Positions 16,216 through 23,417 of a DNA stretch of 42,780 nt are shown in pieces. The notes beneath the pieces are model-generated. The model was given only the letters and a program-made list of their open reading frames with translations. It made no database searches and had not been told where the DNA came from. Both the position numbers and the translations under genes were made by a program. The stretch's first letter is position 1. Each line of letters starts with the position of its first letter. Origin of the DNA: Bacillus massiliglaciei (GTDB lineage: Bacteria; Bacillota; Bacilli; Bacillales; DSM-1321); assembly GCF_900098925.1 (NCBI RefSeq), contig NZ_LT622356.1, forward strand, positions 225,572-268,351, written 5' to 3'.

Positions 16216-17361
16216 ATGAAAACTTGGTTAGCTAAACAGCGTGTGAAGGCTTCTGTTATGAAAGTGTTCCGAAATGGAGGGATTGGTATCCATTACTCTT
16301 ACAGCTCAAACAGTGGTATCGTGTATCCTTCCATACTATGCATTCGTTTCAATTACTCTGGAATGTCCCTTGATGTTGTCTTTTCCCTTCCGACTGGCAT
16401 GGATCCGAAAGAGGTTCTAAAAAAAGAGTATTGTTTCAAACAGGTTTTTGGGGAACGTATTGACCTTAAAGGGGATCATAAGCATTTCACATTGACCGTT
16501 TATACCGCTGATTCTATCAAGCTGCTCCCTTACTCCTTTGAAAAGTTCGAACCCTTCCTAAAAGGTTCTATCCCTATTATTTGCGGCAAAAGTTCCACTG
16601 GAAAAACCGTAGCCTATGACATGGTAAGTCATCCTCACCTGCTTATAGCTGGGGAAACAGGTTCCGGAAAGTCCACTCAGTTGCGGTCAATTTTGACCGG
16701 GTTGATTCAGAACTTGCCTTCCGAAAGACTACACTTGTATTTATGTGACTTGAAACGTTCTGAATTTCATGTGTTTCGAAATATAAAGCACGTCCAAGGG
16801 GTATACGTATCCCCGGCTGATATCCTCCCGATGTTACTGTATCTACAAGAAGAAACTCGGAACAGAGGCGATTTACTGGATAGTTACGAGGTAGCCCACA
16901 TTGATGACCTGCCGGACCCGCCTCCCTATATCATCCTTTGTATAGATGAAGTGGCCTTACTGAAGAAGCAGAAAGCCCTCCTAGAGGTTCTGGAAGAGAT
17001 TAGCTCTATTGGAAGAGCTTTAGGTGTCTTTCTTATTTTGTCCATGCAGAGACCGGACTCAAAGCTTCTGGAAGGTGCTTTAAAAAACAACATGACTGTT
17101 CGAATGGGGTTTAAATGCGCGGACCGGATTAACTCCAAGATCATTGGTACTCCGGGTAGTGAAAAGTTGAAAGGGGATGGAATAATGCTACTTAAATTGC
17201 AAGGGCAAGAGAAATTAAAGGAGATACAGGCGCCCTATCTGTCCATTGAGGAAGCAAAAAGCATACTGGCTCCCTATAAGTCTCCTACGAACCAGAAGTC
17301 CTTTAAACAACCTGAAAAAGACTCTGAGATTATAGACGCCATATTTGAGGTGTTAGACTGA
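16216..17361 (+). CDS. FtsK/SpoIIIE-type DNA-translocating ATPase
   Basis: A 381-residue ATPase expected to bind and pump DNA. Walker A is GETGSGKST near residue 150 (LLIAGETGSGKSTQLRSIL), Walker B is IILCIDEVALL near 240, and an SMQRPD sensor follows near 280. No transmembrane helix is seen, unlike full TcpA/VirD4 coupling proteins. The ATG at 16216 has GAAAGGATG 6-7 nt upstream; an earlier in-frame start lacks one. The stop overlaps the start of the next gene (TGATG). FtsK-type ATPase plus replication-relaxation protein is a pairing found on Bacillus plasmids and integrative elements. Confidence 0.88.
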   Translation: MKTWLAKQRVKASVMKVFRNGGIGIHYSYSSNSGIVYPSILCIRFNYSGMSLDVVFSLPTGMDPKEVLKKEYCFKQVFGERIDLKGDHKHFTLTVYTADSIKLLPYSFEKFEPFLKGSIPIICGKSSTGKTVAYDMVSHPHLLIAGETGSGKSTQLRSILTGLIQNLPSERLHLYLCDLKRSEFHVFRNIKHVQGVYVSPADILPMLLYLQEETRNRGDLLDSYEVAHIDDLPDPPPYIILCIDEVALLKKQKALLEVLEEISSIGRALGVFLILSMQRPDSKLLEGALKNNMTVRMGFKCADRINSKIIGTPGSEKLKGDGIMLLKLQGQEKLKEIQAPYLSIEEAKSILAPYKSPTNQKSFKQPEKDSEIIDAIFEVLD

Positions 17362-18023
17362 TGAGAAAAAGAGACCTGGCCATTGTAAAAGATTTAGAGC
17401 GATTCCGCTGCATGACACGTGATGACATTATTGATTTGCATTTTCAAGGCCTGAAGAACCCTGTTACTTGCTGTAATACAGTTCTGAAGAGGTTACGAAG
17501 AGACGGCAATATAGAAGTGAACACAGCCCAGCAGCCTTATATCTACTTCCCTTCTCCTTCTCCCATAAAAAAAGACTCAGCAAAAATCCCTCACTTCGTA
17601 AAGATCCTTGAATTTTACAAGTGTATAAAAGTTTACGCTTGTCCAGACACATTTATCGTTGAGCCAAAGTACGGAAAAGGTTATATGGAACCTGATGCCT
17701 TCATGATATGGAAGCGGGCCCCTTTCTTTGTGGAAATTCAACGGTCCATCTATTCCGAAAAGGTTATGAATGAGAAGTTCGCAAGATATGTATCTTACTT
17801 TCAAAGTTGCGAATGGCAACAAGAATCCTGGCAACCAGATCATAAGAACGTCTTTCCTAAAATTTTATTGATTACGGATACAAGATACAATCTACCGCGG
17901 CATTCCTCTGTCCAGTTCTTTCAGGTACAAAACTTGGAGCAGTTTCTAACATTTGCAACAAGAGGGTTAGAGACTAAAAAGTCTCTAACTACTGATGGAA
18001 TCAAGGTTAATATCGGGTATTAA
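17361..18023 (+). CDS. Replication-relaxation family protein
   Basis: A 220-residue protein starting MRKRDLAIVKDLERFRCMTRDDIIDLHFQGLKNPVTCCNTVLKRLRRDGNIEV, a winged-helix start typical of the Replic_Relax (PF13814) family. A nuclease-like middle (YMEPDAFMIWKRAPFFVEIQRSIYSEKVMNEKFARY) follows. Family members are implicated in plasmid replication or DNA relaxation. Translation is coupled to the FtsK gene by a 1-base TGATG overlap. It may act on the repeat regions at 15435-15514 or 16007-16114. Confidence 0.8.
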   Translation: MRKRDLAIVKDLERFRCMTRDDIIDLHFQGLKNPVTCCNTVLKRLRRDGNIEVNTAQQPYIYFPSPSPIKKDSAKIPHFVKILEFYKCIKVYACPDTFIVEPKYGKGYMEPDAFMIWKRAPFFVEIQRSIYSEKVMNEKFARYVSYFQSCEWQQESWQPDHKNVFPKILLITDTRYNLPRHSSVQFFQVQNLEQFLTFATRGLETKKSLTTDGIKVNIGY

Positions 18024-18025
18024 AT

Positions 18026-18069
18026 AAAATTATATATAACTCCTAATTAACCCGTTTTTATATAATTTT
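18026..18069 (+). terminator. AT-rich inverted repeat after the FtsK operon
   Basis: Perfect 11-bp arms AAAATTATATA and TATATAATTTT with a 22-nt loop, 2 bp after the stop. It could end transcription or belong to an origin. Confidence 0.45.
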
Positions 18070-18109
18070 AGTTATAAAGAAAAGTTAGAGACCATACACT
18101 GTATCATAT

Positions 18110-18141
18110 AAAATAAAAAAGGAAGCGCCCGGTAGCGCTTC
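18110..18141 (-). terminator. Intrinsic terminator after the 22-aa peptide frame
   Basis: Minus strand GAAGCGC-TACCG-GGCGCTTC hairpin followed by CTTTTTTATTTT. Confidence 0.75.
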
Positions 18142-18154
18142 AAAGAACAAAAAT

Positions 18155-18223
18155 TCAGATGAGAAAATCAAGTATACTGCAAATAATCGATAAAGATACT
18201 TGAATTAATTTTATCCATTCCAT
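18155..18223 (-). CDS. Possible 22-aa hydrophobic peptide (type I toxin-like)
   Basis: ATG at 18223 is preceded by GGGGGGGA at 7-8 nt. The peptide begins MEWIKLIQVSLSIIC and ends DFLI, with a single membrane-spanning stretch. A strong intrinsic terminator follows 14 nt after the stop, and another lies upstream (18293-18331), so the frame forms a self-contained small transcript unit. Size and hydrophobicity resemble holin-like type I toxins of Firmicutes, but no antisense RNA is identified. Confidence 0.45.
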   Translation of the reverse strand: MEWIKLIQVSLSIICSILDFLI

Positions 18224-18292
18224 AAAATCCCCCCCTTTTTATAACCCTATTAATTGGATGTTAGTTTTATTACACGTGTTAGTCTTTAAGCC

Positions 18293-18331
18293 AAAAAGAG
18301 CCTCCCCCTTAATAAAGGGGAGGCTCTTTTT
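18293..18331. terminator. Strong bidirectional terminator
   Basis: AAAAAGAGCCTCCCC / GGGGAGGCTCTTTTT, a near-perfect long stem with A and T flanks, at the end of the HigA-ImmA gene. Confidence 0.9.
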
Positions 18332-19424
18332 AATTCCATTTATAAGATTTTTTTAACTTATTTAATTTTGTAGGATATTTAACATAACCATCACGTTGCA
18401 AACGGCCTAATACACAACCCGGTGAAATGCCAACTTTATGTGAAAAATCAATTATTGCTGATTCAGAAAAATCTTCTTTGGCAGTAAAATTCGAATACGA
18501 CCTTTGGGGTATTAAAGTTTGTGCCGCGAAAGCATTTGCCTCTTCTTCCAATTGATCACGATTATCGCTGTATTCTAAAAAGGTAGTTTTTTTACTGTGT
18601 TTTAAAATATGAGCAGCTTCATGGAAGAAAGAAAACCAAAAATGGTCATTCGTTCCATGCCGAAAACATAGTTGGATTATTGGTTTTTTTCCAACCCAGG
18701 TAGCAGCCCCACTAACACGACTTTTAGGCGGATCTGGTATCAATAAAAATACAACACCTGCTTTACCACATAAATCAGTCAACTTAGGTAAAAATAATGC
18801 AGGATCTTCATCTGTAAGTTTTCTGATTTCTTTTAGCGTTTCTTTAAACAATTTTTCATTATAAGGAGGGTATTGCTTTTGCAGAGCTTCGATTTCCCCT
18901 TTTCTTAACCAGGCAGCTACAGACTCCGCATTCGCAGGAAAAGCTTCGGATTGGCGAAAGGCTGCATCAGGTTGGGAAAACGTCTCTTTCCATACATTTT
19001 TCCATGCCTCAAAACTAGCAACCCCAAAAAAATTCAATACTTCTTGTAATTGCAAAGTCTTATTAGAACATTCCTTTATCCAGTTATTTTGAATCATAAA
19101 CTTCAAAGGGAACTGTTTTAAATGAGATATATCATCATTAAGATCGTCTTCATGCTTTTTTTTTGCAAGTAAATGCCTGTAGTTACTTTCTAAATTATTC
19201 CAGAATTCAGCTGAAACACCAAAAACACTTTCAAACTCTATGGCAGTTTCTTGAGTAATAGGAGCTTTCCCTTTAATTATTTCATTTATATTCTTCGCTG
19301 ATCTTCCAGTTCTTTCGGCAAGTTCAACTTGTGACATATCATAATGATCCAATAGCTCTTGTATAGTATCTCCAGGAGGGATAATGTAATTTGGATTAAA
19401 TTCATTGTTTTGGTTATCTACCAT
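18330..19424 (-). CDS. higA: HigA-type antitoxin fused to ImmA/IrrE metallopeptidase
   Basis: A 364-residue two-domain protein. Residues about 10-75 are a HigA-like XRE domain (IIPPGDTIQELLDHYDMSQVELAERTGRSAKNINEIIKGKAPITQETAIEFESVFGVSAEFW). The C-terminal half is an ImmA/IrrE zinc peptidase with HEAAH near residue 269 (FFHEAAHILKH) and a downstream acidic region EEEANAFAAQTLIP. It should repress the operon and neutralise the HigB toxin; the peptidase could cleave a repressor. Its start overlaps the toxin gene by 11 bp, with GGGGTTG as ribosome binding site. Confidence 0.88.
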   Translation of the reverse strand: MVDNQNNEFNPNYIIPPGDTIQELLDHYDMSQVELAERTGRSAKNINEIIKGKAPITQETAIEFESVFGVSAEFWNNLESNYRHLLAKKKHEDDLNDDISHLKQFPLKFMIQNNWIKECSNKTLQLQEVLNFFGVASFEAWKNVWKETFSQPDAAFRQSEAFPANAESVAAWLRKGEIEALQKQYPPYNEKLFKETLKEIRKLTDEDPALFLPKLTDLCGKAGVVFLLIPDPPKSRVSGAATWVGKKPIIQLCFRHGTNDHFWFSFFHEAAHILKHSKKTTFLEYSDNRDQLEEEANAFAAQTLIPQRSYSNFTAKEDFSESAIIDFSHKVGISPGCVLGRLQRDGYVKYPTKLNKLKKSYKWN

Positions 19425-19758
19425 GATAATCAACCCCAACTTCTAAAATTTTTATGGCAGTAACTAAAGTACGGTCTAAACCACCATCATCTTTTCTGGG
19501 AATTGGACTGTGATCAGGTTCAAAAACCAATCTAAAGGGATGATGTAAATCGATAGCTAATTGCCCTGTTCTGTCCCCATATAATTCATGTAACCGGGGA
19601 GGGGGTAAATGACTTATCTGCTCAAGAGTAGGTGCAGCATGAAGTTCTAATAGTCGCTGCTGAAGTTTTTTTGCTGACTGTCTTTCTAATTGTTTATTCA
19701 TTTCTTTATAATCATTGCACAATTTCTGGACTTTTTTATTCTTGAAAGATATATTCAT
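19414..19758 (-). CDS. higB: HigB/RelE-superfamily toxin
   Basis: A 114-residue type II toxin of the RelE fold, probably a ribosome-dependent mRNA interferase. Recognisable parts are NKKVQKLCNDYKEMNKQLERQSAKKLQQRLLELHAAPTLEQISHLPPPRLHELYGDRTGQLAIDLHHPFRLVFEPDHSP, ending in the antitoxin-overlapping VGVDYHGR. The basic residues of the usual active site (H/R in LHHPFRLVFEP) are present. The ATG at 19758 is preceded by AATGGGG. Toxin before antitoxin is the HigBA order. It likely stabilises the integrated element. Confidence 0.85.
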   Translation of the reverse strand: MNISFKNKKVQKLCNDYKEMNKQLERQSAKKLQQRLLELHAAPTLEQISHLPPPRLHELYGDRTGQLAIDLHHPFRLVFEPDHSPIPRKDDGGLDRTLVTAIKILEVGVDYHGR

Positions 19759-20048
19759 CAAATACCCCATTTATGAAAAGTATTAACGTAATCGGTTAAT
19801 TAATACCTATAATTAATATATTCTTTTTATCAAATTTTGTAAATGGAAATCGCTTATAAATTATTTTACAAAATAATTTGAATTATTTATAGAATTTATT
19901 ATATATTTTCAAAAAAGCACCTTTTATATTTTCAAATCCAATCCCTCTACTTCGCCGTAATCTTTTCCTTTTTTAAACTAGATAATTTTATTCCTGTAGT
20001 GCCTCCTATTAAAGATGACTTCCGCAAAATAAAAAGCACCATAGGTGC
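19759..20048. other. higBA upstream region, 290 bp
   Basis: AT-rich. On the minus strand TTGATA and TATAGG 16 nt apart form a candidate promoter, overlapped by an imperfect GGTATTAATTAACC palindrome that could be the HigA operator. A lone AAAAAAGCACC at 19913 looks like half of a lost terminator. No gene seen. Confidence 0.4.
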
Positions 20049-20050
20049 TT
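20030..20050 (-). terminator. Terminator overlapping the stop of the membrane-protein gene
   Basis: AAGCACC-TAT-GGTGCTT followed by TTTATTTT on the minus strand. Confidence 0.75.
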
Positions 20051-20718
20051 AATCACCAAAATTTATCTTTAATTTTTCTCTCATGATGAGTACAGTTTGA
20101 TCCTCTTTTGGTTCAATCGGAATTAACCCATATTCCTTTTTGACAGTATTATTAGAAGTGTTTATCTCACTAACTATATAATAGTCCTTATATAAGGCAA
20201 CAACCCAATACTGGTTCTCATTCGTTTTTAATATGGTTTGATAGCCACCCTTCTTTAAACTGAAATCACTTAAACAATATCCAACTATTCCTGGAGCAGT
20301 CAGACCAACAAGCATAAAAAATATTAAAAATACTGGTTGTTTTGTTATCTCGTTTTTACTTAGAACTAAGAAAACCCCAAACAGACCCAAAAAAAGCGTT
20401 AGAATTATTAGCCCCTATATAGATTTTCAAAAACCAACTAACTACTAGTAAAATTATTATCATAACCAACAAAGTAATCTTATGTTGCTTTAGCATTGCT
20501 TCAGATGCTTGTATCACTAAACTACTAGTGTTTAAAAGTAACACTCCCAATATAATAAGACCACTGGATAAAGTAGTAATATTTAATTCTATAAAGAAAG
20601 ATGGTATACCTTTATAAAAGTATTCACCTAGATAAAACGAAAACACCATACCATATGATATTACAGTTAATATTAATACAATATCAATCTTAGAAAATAT
20701 TTGTTTAATAAAATTCAT
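20049..20718 (-). pseudogene. Membrane protein split by a frameshift in a T7 tract
   Basis: Two overlapping frames make one plausible protein of about 220 residues. The first (20356-20718, 120 aa) starts MNFIKQIFSKIDIVLIL and has three membrane helices. The second (20049-20390, 113 aa) continues with another helix (PVFLIFFMLVGLTAPGIVGYCL) and a soluble tail. They overlap at a run of seven Ts; with six Ts the frames join as NAFLGLFGVFLVLSKNE. The second frame has no ribosome binding site of its own. It may be a broken gene, a slippage-controlled gene or a sequencing error. No named family; part of the accessory cluster. Confidence 0.65.
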
Positions 20719-20754
20719 ACCTTCCCCTCCTCCTCTAATCCTTTATCTATCCAA

Positions 20755-20779
20755 TAAAAAGGCACCTTCTAAGGTGCCG
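20755..20779 (-). terminator. Intrinsic terminator after the 145-aa gene
   Basis: GGCACCTT / AAGGTGCC stem with a TTTTTA tail on the minus strand, directly after the stop. Confidence 0.8.
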
Positions 20780-21217
20780 TTACTTTTGCTCTGACAATAT
20801 CCGATAAAGATCTTGTATCGCCTTTATATATTCATCATTCCAATGATTGTTTGAATCTCCCTTACTATTAAATTTCAATACAACTTCTCCGTTGTTGCAA
20901 ATTTTAAAGTCCACACCATCATTATCATATTCAGGAATAGATAAAGATAATTCAACACTATCAAGATTAAAAGGAATTGTATCAACCTTGTACATTTCCT
21001 TACTTTCAATAGTAACAAGAGCAAAATGCTTTTCAAACAAAATAATTAATTCTTTATTTCCTTCTCCATTATATATATTTCTTGCGTAGAACCATCTTAC
21101 GTTATCCTTGTTAATATAATGAGTGATTTTTTTGAGAAACTTTTTATAAGTCAAAGTCTGATTTTCAAATAGGCCACTATTTACTTCATCCTGAAATTTT
21201 TGGAATGAATTAACCAA
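20780..21217 (-). CDS. Hypothetical protein, 145 aa
   Basis: A soluble, acidic protein starting MVNSFQKFQDEVNSGLFENQTLTYKKFLKKITHYINKDNVRWFYARNIYNGEGNKELIILFEKHFALV. Mixed alpha/beta pattern, no catalytic motif. It resembles small accessory proteins seen on Bacillus plasmids and prophages (possibly DUF3908-like, not certain). AAGGAGGAAG precedes its start, and it has its own terminator. Confidence 0.65.
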   Translation of the reverse strand: MVNSFQKFQDEVNSGLFENQTLTYKKFLKKITHYINKDNVRWFYARNIYNGEGNKELIILFEKHFALVTIESKEMYKVDTIPFNLDSVELSLSIPEYDNDGVDFKICNNGEVVLKFNSKGDSNNHWNDEYIKAIQDLYRILSEQK

Positions 21218-21254
21218 CGTTCTTCCTCCTTTTATTAAAAATTTTCTTCGTAAT

Positions 21255-21668
21255 TTAGTTTTTGAATATCAGTCGATATGTAAGGATTTCGTTATTGTCG
21301 TCTAGAAATGTTAGATCCTCCTCTGATAATTCCTCGCCAGCCGCAAGCCTTTTTTTTAATCTTCTAATTTCCTCTAAATTTTCTCGTTGAAGGCAGTGTA
21401 AGTAATATTTAGCACCGTCAGGATACCTAGTATTTGTGTTAAACTCAACATCTTGAATATCCGGAAAGCTATATGTGTATTCTTCATTTGTTTCCGAATT
21501 TCTAACATCAATTAACAACAAGTAACCTGTTTTTGTTTCAAGGACCTGACTCCCTAAAACAAAATGGAGAATTATTTCATCAGGACCAGGTATATTCGGA
21601 GAATAACTTAATTGAATACATTTAAATTTCTTTAAGTCTGACTCCAAAAATGGATCAAAAAGTTTCAT
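21255..21668 (-). CDS. Hypothetical protein, 137 aa
   Basis: A soluble protein starting MKLFDPFLESDLKKFKCIQLSYSPNIPGPDEIILHFVLG. The first 85 residues look beta-rich; the second part is a charged helix (ENLEEIRRLKKRLAAGEELSEEDLTFLDDNNE) like a coiled-coil or dimerisation arm. AAAGGAGAA precedes the ATG at 21668. No family recognised. Confidence 0.65.
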   Translation of the reverse strand: MKLFDPFLESDLKKFKCIQLSYSPNIPGPDEIILHFVLGSQVLETKTGYLLLIDVRNSETNEEYTYSFPDIQDVEFNTNTRYPDGAKYYLHCLQRENLEEIRRLKKRLAAGEELSEEDLTFLDDNNEILTYRLIFKN

Positions 21669-21749
21669 TTTCTATTTCTCCTTTGCGATTTTTTCAAGCG
21701 ATATTTATATCGGATTTAATCGGAAACTTTCAACCTATTATTTTACATA

Positions 21750-21781
21750 AAAAAGCACCCAACTTAATGGATGCTCTTTAA
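21750..21781 (-). terminator. Intrinsic terminator after the 71-aa gene
   Basis: AGCATCC / GGGTGCT stem followed by TTTTTTA on the minus strand. Confidence 0.7.
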
Positions 21782-21784
21782 GTA

Positions 21785-22000
21785 TCACCAACCTCTGGCT
21801 GCTGATACTCTTCCTACAGATGTAACTTTAATAACATTTATTTTTTCAAAATTGATATAAACTAGATTCCCATTAGAGTCCGTTATCCATTGATTATTTT
21901 TTATAACATGATTATCTCTAACATCTATTGGATCTTTACCTTCCACACTTTGCTTTACTGTTTGATCATTTAGATGATAATAAATATTAAATTTTGCCAT
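21785..22000 (-). CDS. Small hypothetical protein, 71 aa, sigma-H-type promoter
   Basis: Starts MAKFNIYYHLNDQTVKQSVEGKDPIDVRDNHVIKNNQWITDSNGNLVYINFEKINVIKV, a small beta-rich protein. GGGGGGTG lies upstream of the ATG at 22000. A sigma-H-like promoter ends 26 nt upstream of the start, leaving a short leader with the ribosome binding site; the in-frame extension through it is therefore rejected. It has its own terminator. Function unknown. Confidence 0.65.
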   Translation of the reverse strand: MAKFNIYYHLNDQTVKQSVEGKDPIDVRDNHVIKNNQWITDSNGNLVYINFEKINVIKVTSVGRVSAARGW

Positions 22001-22025
22001 TATTTCACCCCCCTCAGTCCCTCTC

Positions 22026-22050
22026 ATTCGACAAAAGAAGATGGTTTCCT
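22026..22050 (-). promoter_or_regulatory. Candidate sigma-H promoter 1, overlapping a Spo0A-box match
   Basis: Minus strand GCAGGAAAC, then 11 nt, then GTCGAAT, against consensus RnAGGAwWW-N11-12-RnnGAAT (AGGA to GAAT is 17 nt, one mismatch). TGTCGAA (22033-22027) matches the Spo0A box core. Confidence 0.55.
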
Positions 22051-22059
22051 GCAAGAAAA

Positions 22060-22082
22060 AGCACTCCAAATGGAATGCTTCC
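22060..22082 (-). terminator. Intrinsic terminator after the 59-aa gene
   Basis: AGCATTCCA / TGGAGTGCT stem followed by TTTTTC on the minus strand. Confidence 0.75.
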
Positions 22083-22092
22083 TCTCTCTGTA

Positions 22093-22272
22093 TTAAGTAT
22101 TAAAGTAACTGCTGACTTTTCTTAATTCATCTGCTTCTTCTTGCAATTTCTGCAACTTAGGTAAAAGAAACAGATTTTCTTTTTCATCCAATAAATCCAT
22201 AATCGCAATTTGATCCTTATAATTTTCCTTCAACTTGTTTATTATAACGCCATGATTTTCATATATGTTCAT
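22093..22272 (-). CDS. Small helical hypothetical protein, 59 aa, sigma-H-type promoter
   Basis: MNIYENHGVIINKLKENYKDQIAIMDLLDEKENLFLLPKLQKLQEEADELRKVSSYFNT: two amphipathic helices, likely a helical hairpin or coiled coil. GGGAGG precedes the ATG at 22272. The promoter and leader have the same layout and spacing as those of the neighbouring 71-aa gene. The fold recalls the short Spo0E-type phosphatase hairpins, but the signature motif SxxxD is not clearly present, so this is not claimed. Confidence 0.65.
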   Translation of the reverse strand: MNIYENHGVIINKLKENYKDQIAIMDLLDEKENLFLLPKLQKLQEEADELRKVSSYFNT

Positions 22273-22297
22273 AGCCAACCTCCCTTCTGCTCTAACC

Positions 22298-22322
22298 ATT
22301 CGACAAAAGAAATCTTGTCCCT
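22298..22322 (-). promoter_or_regulatory. Candidate sigma-H promoter 2, overlapping a Spo0A-box match
   Basis: Minus strand GAAGGGACA, 11 nt, GTCGAAT (AGGG instead of AGGA, 17 nt to GAAT). The 15 bp around the -10 are identical to those of promoter 1 (22297-22311 and 22025-22039), including TGTCGAA. Confidence 0.5.
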
Positions 22323-22466
22323 TCAAGATACCTCTTTCAGCAGCACTTTTGTTAGAAAGCCCCGTTTTCCATCCAGTGCCGTTAAAATACCTCTCACAAG
22401 ATAAAGCTGATCATTTACATATATCCCTTTACCAAAGACCGGTATACGATGTTCATTTAACGACAT
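22323..22466 (-). CDS. Small hypothetical protein, 47 aa (up to 63 with an earlier start)
   Basis: MSLNEHRIPVFGKGIYVNDQLYLVRGILTALDGKRGFLTKVLLKEVS from the ATG at 22466, with AGGGAAGAG upstream. An in-frame ATG at 22514, with AAGGGGG nearby, would add MLFRFFCEGKMIREEK. The later start is chosen because the predicted sigma-H transcript would begin about 22530. Beta-strand pattern (VNDQLYLVRGILTAL); no family recognised. Confidence 0.6.
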   Translation of the reverse strand: MSLNEHRIPVFGKGIYVNDQLYLVRGILTALDGKRGFLTKVLLKEVS

Positions 22467-22497
22467 CTTCTCTTCCCTAATCATCTTGCCTTCACAG

Positions 22498-22557
22498 AAA
22501 AACCTGAATAACATGTTCATTCCCCCTTAAAAAGAAATTCGATGCATTCAGGTTTTT
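22498..22557. repeat. 12-bp inverted repeat around promoter 3
   Basis: AAAAACCTGAAT (22498-22509) and ATTCAGGTTTTT (22546-22557), perfect arms. One arm lies in the promoter spacer and the other in the first codons of the longer reading frame. Confidence 0.6.
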
Positions 22558-22562
22558 ATCCT
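22537..22562 (-). promoter_or_regulatory. Candidate sigma-H promoter 3
   Basis: Minus strand ACAGGATAA, then ATCGAAT, AGGA to GAAT 18 nt. It fits RnAGGAwWW and RnnGAAT without mismatch. Confidence 0.55.
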
Positions 22563-22655
22563 GTTTATACTGTTACCTTACCAGGATCTAAATCCTTACT
22601 CCCAAGGCACGTTAGTTCATTTCATCCACATATGTTGCATCATATAATATCTTCT

Positions 22656-23417
22656 TTAATCAATTTCAATAATTTCACCTATACAACGTGGATCTAATAC
22701 ATATTCAACAATATTGACTTCTTCAGAAACAGGACCATAGGATGGGTCTGCTTCTAATATGGCCAATATAATCTCTGAATCAGCAATGGTCTTATAAATC
22801 GCTGTATCGCCATCTTCATTCCATTTATTTTTAAAATATAGGGCAGTTTCCAAGTCAGATGTCCACGGCATACCTCTTTTGCTTTTAAAGGGTGCCCCTC
22901 TGTACAAAACGGTTTTATTCTTTGGCCTCTCTAAACCACAATTTGAGAAGAAGCCGACCTCTTTGAAATAAGGTAGCCAAAAGTGATAACCTTCAATCAT
23001 AGCAAAACCGGCATTTATCCACGCCTCGGTGAGAAACTTCACTTTTTTATTGGCGGGAATATTATCCCAAAATTTCTGCAACACATAACCTTTATCAAAA
23101 TACGGTGCAGCTCTTAAAGCTTTAAAAGCATCTGGTTCATTAAGCATTCTATTCCGTGCTGCTCTTACACTTCTCATTTCAAAGAAAGTTAAAGTATTTA
23201 GATACTCCTGGATCATCCATTTTCTATTCGACAATTTCCTTCCATCAAGTTCAATGTTATGCCCATAAACACTTGCAAGCTCATTCATTAAAGTCATAGC
23301 CTTCTCTTCATCTATATTCATAGCCAGAGCGATATCTGAAATCCCCCCACACTTGTTTCTTATTAAGTCCGACACTGCCTGATGCTCTTCAGGTAACACT
23401 ACTTTATCTCCCGACAT
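22656..23417 (-). CDS. ADP-ribosyltransferase-like protein beside the capsid gene
   Basis: A 253-residue protein. Residues 1-60 have a winged-helix-like pattern, 65-160 are helical, and 165-253 resemble a compact ADP-ribosyltransferase fold: YRG with Arg173, WTS at 185-187, TALYF after it, and EEVNIVEYVLDP with Glu233/Glu238. This follows the R-S-E order of arginine-type ART enzymes. If active it would transfer ADP-ribose from NAD+ to a host or phage target. Start 23417 has AAGGAGG upstream. It sits directly downstream of the capsid gene, a place where phages often carry accessory genes. The ART assignment rests on motif order only. Confidence 0.6.
   Translation of the reverse strand: MSGDKVVLPEEHQAVSDLIRNKCGGISDIALAMNIDEEKAMTLMNELASVYGHNIELDGRKLSNRKWMIQEYLNTLTFFEMRSVRAARNRMLNEPDAFKALRAAPYFDKGYVLQKFWDNIPANKKVKFLTEAWINAGFAMIEGYHFWLPYFKEVGFFSNCGLERPKNKTVLYRGAPFKSKRGMPWTSDLETALYFKNKWNEDGDTAIYKTIADSEIILAILEADPSYGPVSEEVNIVEYVLDPRCIGEIIEID

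Noticed and set aside
22093..22272. Spo0E-type phosphatase assignment for the 59-aa helical protein
   Set aside because: Size and helices fit, but the diagnostic SxxxD motif is not visible.
22093..22326. Longer versions of the two small sigma-H genes sharing an FFCRM-like N-terminus
   Set aside because: The shared residues come from the identical promoter DNA; good ribosome binding sites favour the later ATGs.
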